This document shows, one piece after another, positions 1 through 5,036 of a stretch of DNA of 5,036 bases. Numbering within the stretch: position 1 is the stretch's first letter; the number at the start of each line of letters is the position of its first letter. The DNA is taken from positions 1-5,036 of the forward strand of contig JAJZNH010000753.1 in assembly GCA_021811745.1 (NCBI GenBank), in the 5' to 3' direction. This stretch comes from Acidobacteriota bacterium (GTDB lineage: Bacteria > Acidobacteriota > Terriglobia > Terriglobales > Acidobacteriaceae). The position numbers and the translations under genes are program-made. A model generated the notes under the pieces. That model did no database searches. It had not been told where the DNA came from and worked only from the letters and a program-made list of their open reading frames with translations.

Positions 1-1
1 G

Positions 2-1468
2 ATGGAGGAACGGCTGGACGAACTTGAAACGATCATGCAGGTTCTCCCTGTCGGCGTGGCGATCTCCACCGATCCATCGTTCTCCCGGGTCACGGCCAAT
101 CAGGCGTTTCGCGCGATTTTCAGGGATAGCCTGGAGTCTCCCGCGAATGCGAACGCGGATACGGTTTCGCCGGTGGATTTCATGCGGCAGGCCGCGCAAA
201 ATGGCGGTTCGGTCACCAACACGGAGATGCAGTTCAAGGAAGACGACGGCCAGGAGCGGCATATTCTGGCCAGCGCCAGTCCGCTGGCGGCCAAGGCCGG
301 AAAAGTGCGGGGCGCGGTGGGCGTGTTTTACGACATCAGTCAGCGGCGCGTGCTGGAGAAGGCGCTGCGCGAGCGCGCCGAACTGCTGGAGCTGGCCTCC
401 GAGGCCATTATGGTGCGCGACTACGATGGCGCGGTCCGCTACTGGAATGCCGGGGCCGAGGCGCTCTATGGCTGGCGGCGCGAGGACGCCATCGGGAAGA
501 ATGTCCATGTTCTGCTGCAAACCGTCTTCCCCGTCTCCGAGGAGGATGTGAACCGCCGTCTCCGTTCCGAAGGCAGCTGGCAGGGAAGGCTGCGTCAGCG
601 AACCCGCGATGGACGTGAGGTCGTGGTGGCTACCCGAAAGGTTCTCGACCACCAAAGCAATTCAGTTCTGGAGATCAATCGCGACATCACCGGAGAGCTG
701 CGCGCGGAGGAAGCGCTGCGCCGGGCCGAGAGCCTGGCGGCGATGGGACGAACCGCCGGCATCATCGCGCACGAGATCAATAACCCGCTGGAGGCGATCA
801 CGAACGCCTTCTATCTGTTGCGTAATCATCCGTCGCTGGACGACGAGGCGCGCCATTACGCCTCACTCGCGGAGCGTGAGCTGCAGCGCGCCAGCCACAT
901 CACCCGCCAGACCCTCAGCTTCTATCGCGAATCGAAGCAGCCGGTGGCCGTCTCCCTCACGGAGGTGATCGACAGCATTCTGGAAGTGCAGACCCACGCG
1001 CTGGAAGAGGCTGGAATTACCGCCGAGAAGTGCTTCCACTCGCATCGGACGATCTGCGGGTATTCGGTGGAAATACGGCAAATCTTCTTCAATCTGATCG
1101 ATAACGCCATCCAGGCGATGGCGTACGGTGGAACGCTGCGGATTCGAGTCGCGGATTCCACCGACCGACTGACGGATCGCCCCGGCGTCACGGTGTCGGT
1201 CATCGACACCGGAGTCGGAATTCGCGAGGAGGACGAGAAGCAGCTGTTTCAGCCCTTCTTCAGCACCAAAGCGGATAAGGGCACCGGCCTTGGGCTGTGG
1301 ATCAGCAAGGGCATCGTGCAGAAGTACGATGGGGCCATTACATTCCGCAGCCAGCACTGCCGGTCAGGAAACGCCACCTGCTTCCGAGTCTTTCTTCCCT
1401 CAAACATGCCCGCCGTTATATCGGCGGCCAGCGCGCCTGGCAATGGAGATCAGAAGGTCGCCATCTAA
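2..1468 (+). CDS. PAS-PAS sensor histidine kinase (5' end uncertain)
   Basis: Sensor kinase that would autophosphorylate on histidine and pass the phosphate to a response regulator. Visible domains (residues counted from the ATG at base 2): PAS 1 about 8-115, PAS 2 about 126-233 (ends in the usual NRDITGELRAEEALR linker), HisKA about 243-309 with the H-box AHEINNP (phosphoacceptor H257), and HATPase_c about 354-467 with N-box NLIDNA (364-369), G1 DTGVGI (402-407), F-box FQPFF (416-420) and G2 GTGLGL (427-432). All catalytic motifs are intact, so it should be active. There is no membrane segment or signal peptide in the visible part, implying cytosolic sensing through the PAS domains. The H-box resembles NtrB/ZraS-type kinases. 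Only one base precedes the ATG, so no ribosome binding site can be seen; the first residues look like a linker leading into a PAS domain, so the real protein may be longer. No response regulator is adjacent. TAA stop at 1466-1468. Confidence 0.93.
   Translation: MEERLDELETIMQVLPVGVAISTDPSFSRVTANQAFRAIFRDSLESPANANADTVSPVDFMRQAAQNGGSVTNTEMQFKEDDGQERHILASASPLAAKAGKVRGAVGVFYDISQRRVLEKALRERAELLELASEAIMVRDYDGAVRYWNAGAEALYGWRREDAIGKNVHVLLQTVFPVSEEDVNRRLRSEGSWQGRLRQRTRDGREVVVATRKVLDHQSNSVLEINRDITGELRAEEALRRAESLAAMGRTAGIIAHEINNPLEAITNAFYLLRNHPSLDDEARHYASLAERELQRASHITRQTLSFYRESKQPVAVSLTEVIDSILEVQTHALEEAGITAEKCFHSHRTICGYSVEIRQIFFNLIDNAIQAMAYGGTLRIRVADSTDRLTDRPGVTVSVIDTGVGIREEDEKQLFQPFFSTKADKGTGLGLWISKGIVQKYDGAITFRSQHCRSGNATCFRVFLPSNMPAVISAASAPGNGDQKVAI
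1410..1441. other. Two tandem GC-rich hairpins in the kinase 3' end
   Basis: Two perfect inverted repeats lie side by side inside the last codons of the kinase gene: CCGCCG-TTATAT-CGGCGG (1410-1427) and GCCAG-CGCGC-CTGGC (1427-1441). They sit 35-66 bases beyond the stop codon of the convergent permease gene, where a terminator for that minus-strand transcript could lie. On the minus strand the first hairpin is followed by GCATGTTTG, a poor T-run, so it is at best a weak intrinsic terminator. In high-GC coding DNA such repeats can occur by chance. Confidence 0.25.
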
Positions 1469-1475
1469 CCGGCAG

Positions 1476-4226
1476 TTATTCGTACCTGAGCGCGATGATT
1501 GGATCCACCCGTATCGCCCTGACAGCCGGCCCCAGGCTTGCCAGCAGTGAAACTGCGACCAGGAATACTGATATCCCGAGGAAGGTTAAGGGATCGTAGT
1601 AATGCACGCCATAAAGGAAGTCACTCGACCCGGGAAGGACAAGGGTGCTGTGCAGCACGGCCGATACCGCGGCGCCGCATGCAAGGCCGATGAGCATGCC
1701 GGCGGCAACCGGCTTCAGTCCCCACAGGGCAAGACTTCTCAGCACGTCGCCCGCGCGGGCGCCCAGCGCCATCTGGATGCCAATCTCCTGCGTTCGCTGG
1801 CTGACGACGTACGCCATCACCCCGTAGATTCCCACGCCGGAAAGCACAATCGCCAGCAAGGCAAGTCCGGCCGCGAAGAGCGCCATCACCCGGGCCAGCG
1901 TGCGCTGGGGCCGAATCAGCATGGTTTGCGCGTTCCACAGGTCGGCGGAAGACACCAGATTTCTGTCGACATGCGCAACGGCTCCCCAAATGGCTGCCAG
2001 CGCGGCGTGCTGATTCATGCCGGTATTCAGCAGAATCGGATACGTGCCTTGCGGGTTCGGCGCAAGATAGACGTGCGCCGGATCGATGCGAGTGAGGTTG
2101 GCAAAGCGAACGTCCTTCACCACGCCGACGACTTCATACTCGGTCAGTTTGCCGTTAAAGTGCAGGTCGAGCTGAAGGTGACGCCCAATCGGATCCTCTC
2201 CGGGCCAGTAGCGGCGGGCCGTTGCCTCGCTGATCACGGCCACGTGAGAGCCGGCCGCGGATTCCTGCCGCGTGAAGTCGCGGCCGCGAAGCAGAGCAAT
2301 TCCGAGCGTCCTGAAGTAGTTGCGTGAGGCATAACTGGCCAGGGTTCGCCCATGCTCGACGCCGTTCACCGCGCCCGACCGGTGGACCAGGACCGGCGGC
2401 GTCCACGTGCCCATCATCGGTCCGCGGCCATATGCGACGCTGTCCAGCTGAGGTGTCTTTTGCAGCCGGCTGACGAGACGATGAAAGACGCTCGCTGACT
2501 GCGCCGCGTTGTCTCCATAATCGGCCAGCAGAAGAAACACCTGGCGAGTGTCGAATCCGGGGCTCGCGCTCTGCGAGCGAATCAGGCCGCGCACCAGGAG
2601 TCCTGAGCAGGTGAGCAGAACCATCGAGACGGCAACCTGAGCCGCGATCAGCAAATTTCGCAGATGGGAGCGGTGCAGCCTGCCTCCAAAGGAAGTGGTT
2701 TCGTCCCGGATCGAGCCGGCAAGTTCCGGTCTGCTGAACTGCAGGGCGGGTGACAGCCCAAAGACAATTCCCGCCATTACTGACAGAACCAGCGCATAGG
2801 CGATCACGCGCCAGTCGGGACTGAGGTTCAGGCTGAACGCAAAGCTGCTGCCGAGCTGAGCGTTCAGCATGCGCACCACCGCTTCGCGGAGCAGCCGGCT
2901 CGCTGCTATCGATAGCGCCAGCCCACTCAGTCCACCGGCAAGGGCCAGCAACACGCTCTCCGTTATCAGCTGGCGGATCACCCGGCTGCGGCTGGCTCCC
3001 AGCGCCAGCCGCAGGCCGATCTCCCGCTGCCGCGCCGCACCGCGCGCCAGCAGCATGTTTGCGACATTGGCACATGCAACCAGGAGCACCATGAGCACGA
3101 TCAGCATTACGGCGGCAACGCCGGCCTGAAAGCGCGGATCGCTGGTGTTCCCGAAGAATGCGGGGTGCTGCAGCGTCGCGTTCAGGTTGGGATTAGTGGA
3201 AACATACGGCCTGGAAAACTGGTGGATGAGGGCGGCGGTCTGCGCCTGCGCGCGGCCGAGGCCGGCATTCGGGGCGAGCTCCCCAAGAATCTGGAAGTGG
3301 TCGTCCTTTGCGGCGCGCAGCCAGTCGTATCCGGGCACAAGCTGCGCCTGCATCGACGCCGGCGCCCAGAAGTCCGGCACCTCGGGAAGCAGAGATGTTC
3401 CGGTAAAGTCCCGCGGCGCGACTCCGATAATGGAAAACATCGTTCCGTCGATCTTCACGAGCGACCCAACGATACTGGGGCTACTCGAGAACTCGCGCCG
3501 CCAGAAATCGTAGCTGAGGACGATCACAGGATGGGCTCCCGCAGCGCCGTCGGTTTCGGGACCGAACATGCGCCCCAGTTTTGCATCCACGCCGAAGCTT
3601 CTGAAGTAATTGCCGGAAACCAGCTGTCCTGTGAGCGCCGGCAGTTGCCGGGTTTCCCTGTGTCCAGAGAGCGTCGCCCGCACCCGCACCGGCCAGCTCG
3701 TCGCCACGAGCGCTGAAAACACATCCTGATGGCGCTGGCAGTACCGGTATTCCGGCCACGAAAAGGCATACTGCGCATCGCCCAGCGAACCATTGGCAAA
3801 CCATCGCTCCAGCCGCACCACGAGGCTCGGATTCGCGACTGGCAGCGTCTTGAGCGCAACCGCATCGTAGGCGGTGAACAGAGTCGTGTTCACGCCAATG
3901 CCGATGGCCAGCGTAGCCACGGCCACCGCCGTGAATCCGGGCTTCCGGAAGAACGCCCGCAGCGCCTGGCGAATGTCCTGCCGCACCTGTTCCAGCCAGA
4001 GAATCGACCGCTCATCGCGATGCGCCTGTGCTGCCTGCTCCACGCCGCCGATCCTGTGCCGCGCTGCCCGGCGCGCCTCTTCGGGAGACATGCCGCTGCG
4101 CTCGAACTCTTCCTCGAGCAGCGCCAGGTGAGTGGCGATCTCCCGCGCAAGCTCCTCATCCGCCTGCCGCCGCCGCCACAGTGCGCGCAGCTTTGCGATA
4201 GCCATCCTCATTCGCGCGCGGATCAT
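1476..4226 (-). CDS. ADOP-family duplicated MacB/FtsX-like ABC permease
   Basis: Membrane permease of the acidobacterial duplicated orphan permease (ADOP) family, 916 residues, full length. In order: a cytosolic prefix with the family's EELAREIATHLALLEEEFERSGMSPEEARRAA-type helices (about 15-85; shown here as a signature, key motif MSPEEARRAA 46-55); first transmembrane helix about 97-119; extracytoplasmic MacB-type core domain about 120-340; FtsX domain about 370-500 with three helices; then a second copy: helix about 524-547, core domain about 560-770, FtsX domain about 777-916, ending in the typical RVDPIIALRYE. The halves are visibly duplicated: residues 204-221 match 634-651 and 401-418 match 813-830, each 9 of 18 identical by eye. 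No Walker A/B or ABC signature is present and no ATPase gene is adjacent. Start ATG 4226 is supported by GGAGG at 4231-4235 and the 4-bp overlap with the PadR gene. The substrate is unknown; relatives of MacB act in export or mechanotransmission. Confidence 0.95.
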   Translation of the reverse strand: MIRARMRMAIAKLRALWRRRQADEELAREIATHLALLEEEFERSGMSPEEARRAARHRIGGVEQAAQAHRDERSILWLEQVRQDIRQALRAFFRKPGFTAVAVATLAIGIGVNTTLFTAYDAVALKTLPVANPSLVVRLERWFANGSLGDAQYAFSWPEYRYCQRHQDVFSALVATSWPVRVRATLSGHRETRQLPALTGQLVSGNYFRSFGVDAKLGRMFGPETDGAAGAHPVIVLSYDFWRREFSSSPSIVGSLVKIDGTMFSIIGVAPRDFTGTSLLPEVPDFWAPASMQAQLVPGYDWLRAAKDDHFQILGELAPNAGLGRAQAQTAALIHQFSRPYVSTNPNLNATLQHPAFFGNTSDPRFQAGVAAVMLIVLMVLLVACANVANMLLARGAARQREIGLRLALGASRSRVIRQLITESVLLALAGGLSGLALSIAASRLLREAVVRMLNAQLGSSFAFSLNLSPDWRVIAYALVLSVMAGIVFGLSPALQFSRPELAGSIRDETTSFGGRLHRSHLRNLLIAAQVAVSMVLLTCSGLLVRGLIRSQSASPGFDTRQVFLLLADYGDNAAQSASVFHRLVSRLQKTPQLDSVAYGRGPMMGTWTPPVLVHRSGAVNGVEHGRTLASYASRNYFRTLGIALLRGRDFTRQESAAGSHVAVISEATARRYWPGEDPIGRHLQLDLHFNGKLTEYEVVGVVKDVRFANLTRIDPAHVYLAPNPQGTYPILLNTGMNQHAALAAIWGAVAHVDRNLVSSADLWNAQTMLIRPQRTLARVMALFAAGLALLAIVLSGVGIYGVMAYVVSQRTQEIGIQMALGARAGDVLRSLALWGLKPVAAGMLIGLACGAAVSAVLHSTLVLPGSSDFLYGVHYYDPLTFLGISVFLVAVSLLASLGPAVRAIRVDPIIALRYE

Positions 4227-4552
4227 GACTCCTCCGCCAGCATCTTATCGACCACGGCTGCCATTTGCCGCCAGCGCTCGGTCTCTTCCCGGAGAGCTTT
4301 CACTCCGGCTTTGGTGATCGCGTAGTATTTGGCCTCGCGATTGTTCTCCGTCCGCCCCCACGAGCCTTGAATCCATCCGTTTTGCTCCAGGCGCACCAGC
4401 GCCGGATAGAGCGTACCCTGGTTCACGCGCAGCAAATCGTCGGAAACCTGCTCCAGCCGGGTGGCAATCGCATACGCGTGCCGCGGGCCCAGCGCGGCCA
4501 GCGTGCGCAGGATCATAAGATCGAGCGTTCCCTGCAGTATCTGAATCGGCAT
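4223..4552 (-). CDS. PadR-family transcriptional regulator (acidobacterial type)
   Basis: Small winged-helix DNA-binding regulator of 109 residues, normal for the short PadR subfamily. The N-terminus has the family pattern QGTLDLMILRTLAALGPRHAYAIA; the recognition helix region is NQGTLYPALVRLEQNGWI (44-61), and the wing is NNREAKYYAITKAG (70-83). One C-terminal helix (about 84-107) would form the dimer. The start at 4552 is preferred because GGAGAA sits just upstream and the homology begins here; an in-frame GTG at 4603 would start inside the predicted operator. Its stop overlaps the permease ATG (ATGA, 4223-4226), so the two genes form an operon. PadR proteins of this type usually repress their own operon and are released by a small ligand; the ligand here is unknown. 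Family assignment is seen in the sequence; autorepression is inferred from family behaviour and the nearby inverted repeats. Confidence 0.94.
   Translation of the reverse strand: MPIQILQGTLDLMILRTLAALGPRHAYAIATRLEQVSDDLLRVNQGTLYPALVRLEQNGWIQGSWGRTENNREAKYYAITKAGVKALREETERWRQMAAVVDKMLAEES
4229..4235 (-). promoter_or_regulatory. Strong ribosome binding site for the permease gene
   Basis: On the minus strand GGAGGAG lies two bases before the ATG at 4226, with the core GGAGG four bases away. It is embedded in the last codons of the PadR gene. It fixes the permease start at 4226 rather than the in-frame Met codons at residues 6 and 8, and together with the ATGA overlap suggests translational coupling or re-initiation. 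Confidence 0.7.
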
Positions 4553-4554
4553 TG

Positions 4555-4560
4555 TTCTCC
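4555..4560 (-). promoter_or_regulatory. Ribosome binding site for the PadR gene
   Basis: On the minus strand GGAGAA is followed by CA and then the ATG at 4552, a slightly short but acceptable spacing. It supports this ATG as the PadR start. Its first G is also the last base of the downstream candidate operator (4560-4576), so a bound repressor would sit directly against the translation start region. Confidence 0.55.
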
Positions 4561-4576
4561 ACTGGCCTTTCAAGTG
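4560..4576 (-). promoter_or_regulatory. Candidate PadR operator O2 (imperfect 7-3-7 inverted repeat)
   Basis: On the minus strand the sequence reads CACTTGA-AAG-GCCAGTG. The first arm is identical to that of the perfect repeat at 4601-4617; the second arm matches the expected TCAAGTG in 5 of 7 positions, with the same 3-base spacer. It begins about two bases after the predicted transcription start and runs to the PadR ribosome binding site. Its centre (4568) is 41 bp from that of the other repeat (4609), about four helical turns, so both sites would be on the same DNA face. Confidence 0.5.
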
Positions 4577-4584
4577 AACGACCC

Positions 4585-4614
4585 ATAGTCGCCCGCGTTG
4601 CACTTGAATGTCAA
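4585..4614 (-). promoter_or_regulatory. Predicted housekeeping promoter of the padR-permease operon
   Basis: The minus strand has a perfect -35 hexamer TTGACA (4609-4614), an 18-base spacer, and a weak -10 candidate GACTAT (4585-4590), which matches TATAAT in 3 of 6 positions. Transcription would start near 4578, giving a leader of about 26 bases before the PadR ATG. The -35 hexamer lies inside the perfect inverted repeat at 4601-4617, the normal position for a repressor that blocks polymerase. The -35 is convincing; the -10 is not. Confidence 0.45.
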
Positions 4615-4617
4615 GTG
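4601..4617 (-). promoter_or_regulatory. Candidate PadR operator O1 (perfect 7-3-7 inverted repeat)
   Basis: The minus strand reads CACTTGACATTCAAGTG: perfect 7-bp arms CACTTGA and TCAAGTG around a 3-base spacer. It encloses the TTGACA -35 hexamer and lies 49-65 bases before the PadR ATG. Dyads of this size close to their own gene are typical binding sites for dimeric PadR repressors, so autoregulation is the simplest reading. Nothing in the sequence proves which protein binds; the neighbouring LysR-type regulator is an alternative. Confidence 0.6.
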
Positions 4618-4642
4618 GATGCTGCCGAAAAGATTCGAGGCC

Positions 4643-4660
4643 CCACGTGGAAGGACGTCC
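4643..4660. repeat. Paired ACGT-core palindromes upstream of the promoter
   Basis: Two perfect 8-bp palindromes, CCACGTGG (4643-4650) and GGACGTCC (4653-4660), are separated by AA, with their ACGT cores exactly 10 bp apart. They would lie at about -65 to -82 from the predicted transcription start of the PadR operon, a common place for an activator. They could instead be part of the untranslated end of the LysR gene or chance in GC-rich DNA. No T-run follows on the minus strand, so they do not form an obvious terminator. Confidence 0.3.
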
Positions 4661-4690
4661 AGCGTCCGGCAGTCGGGCTGAATGTCGGGC

Positions 4691-5036
4691 TTATTTTCTG
4701 CGCAGTTTTCGGCCCGCAGAGCCCTCCGGCCTGCGTCCGCGTGCTTCGCCCGCCAGCAGCTTCATCGAGCTAGCCAGCAGTAAGAGCCGGAACTCACCCG
4801 CCGCACCTGTCGGCGCCGGCCCCGCCGGATATGCCACCGAGAACATCCTGGTAATGCGCAGGCCCCGCACCCGCGCCAGTTTCAGCGTTCCCAGGGCCAG
4901 TTGGGTGCGGGCCGCCCAGCGCGAGACAAACGTGACCCCCAGTCCCGCTTCCACTCCGCTGAGCAGGCCTTCGGTCGAATCCAGCTCCATGCTGATGTTC
5001 AGATCCTTCTGCCGCAGTCCCGCGCGATGCAGCGCG
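4691..5036 (-). CDS. LysR-type transcriptional regulator, C-terminal fragment (5' end outside window)
   Basis: The open frame continues to the right edge of the window; 114 residues are visible, so the N-terminal helix-turn-helix and most of the effector domain lie beyond base 5036. The visible part is the end of a LysR substrate-binding domain: just upstream of the Met at 4990 the frame reads ALHRAGLRQKDLNIS, followed by MELDSTEGLLSGVEAGLGV and TFVSRWAA, then a strand pair and the typical SVAYPAGPAPTGAAGEF near the end. This pattern resembles CysB/CbbR-like members, but the target and effector cannot be told from this piece. The last 20 or so residues are glycine- and arginine-rich (ending KLRRK), beyond where the domain usually stops. 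TAA stop at 4691-4693. It is on the same strand as the PadR gene, 138 bp before it, but the predicted promoter in the gap suggests separate expression. Any Met start within the window, such as 4990, would be false. Confidence 0.85.
   Translation of the reverse strand, partial: ALHRAGLRQKDLNISMELDSTEGLLSGVEAGLGVTFVSRWAARTQLALGTLKLARVRGLRITRMFSVAYPAGPAPTGAAGEFRLLLLASSMKLLAGEARGRRPEGSAGRKLRRK

Noticed and set aside
863..1357. 164-codon open frame antisense to the kinase
   Set aside because: It covers the HisKA and ATPase coding region, where the plus-strand motifs are unambiguous; no independent coding signal was seen.
1602..2327. 241-codon open frame on the plus strand opposite the permease
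   Set aside because: It lies wholly antisense to a well-supported permease gene, has no recognisable domain, and its composition is what GC-rich reverse-frame reading produces.
2155..3075. 306-codon open frame on the minus strand inside the permease gene
   Set aside because: It is an alternative frame of the permease; the permease frame has clear family motifs throughout, and this one has low-complexity A/G/R/P-rich sequence with no domain.
4223..4603. Longer PadR protein from the GTG at 4603
   Set aside because: The 17 extra residues do not fit the PadR N-terminus, the GTG is inside the perfect inverted repeat, and a better ribosome binding site precedes the ATG at 4552.
4622..4672. CTGCCG (4622-4627) and CGGCAG (4667-4672) as a terminator stem for the LysR gene
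   Set aside because: Arms are only 6 bp with a 39-base loop and no T-run on either side; more likely chance.
4691..4990. Small stand-alone 99-residue protein starting at 4990
   Set aside because: The frame is open to the window edge and the residues before the Met continue the LysR effector domain, so this is an internal methionine.
1..5036. CRISPR array, IS element, tRNA, rRNA or prophage remains
   Set aside because: No regularly spaced repeats, transposase motifs, terminal inverted repeats or tRNA-like folds were recognised, and the window is almost completely filled by four conventional genes.

Overview
The window looks like chromosome from an Acidobacteriota bacterium (Acidobacteria, Solibacter/Bryobacter or Terriglobales type). 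The main reason is the pair at 1476-4552: a small PadR-family regulator of the acidobacterial type, translationally joined to a duplicated MacB/FtsX-like permease with no ATPase beside it (the 'acidobacterial duplicated orphan permease', ADOP, arrangement). This pair is strongly expanded in that phylum. The DNA is GC-rich (about 60% by eye) and densely coding, which fits. No phage, IS, CRISPR, tRNA or rRNA signal was seen.

Layout: (1) 2-1468, plus strand: a soluble PAS-PAS-HisKA-HATPase sensor histidine kinase whose true N-terminus may lie before the window. (2) 1476-4226, minus strand: the full-length 916-residue ADOP permease, converging on the kinase with only 7 bp between stop codons. (3) 4223-4552, minus strand: the PadR regulator, overlapping the permease start by 4 bp (ATGA). 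(4) 4553-4690: a 138-bp gap with a plausible PadR promoter, two related 7-3-7 inverted repeats that are good candidate PadR operators, and two ACGT-core palindromes further upstream. (5) 4691-5036, minus strand: the C-terminal part of a LysR-type regulator that enters from beyond the right edge.

How it works together: PadR and the permease should form one autoregulated operon. PadR would bind the paired operators around the promoter and be released by an unknown ligand or stress, allowing production of the permease. The permease would need an ATPase encoded elsewhere, or act without one. The kinase has no response regulator beside it here, and nothing links it functionally to the permease except convergent, almost touching gene ends. 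The LysR fragment is on the same strand as the PadR operon, but the predicted PadR promoter suggests independent transcription.

All gene families here are known. The most distinctive observation is the organised operator architecture between 4560 and 4617; I did not find evidence for a wholly new system.
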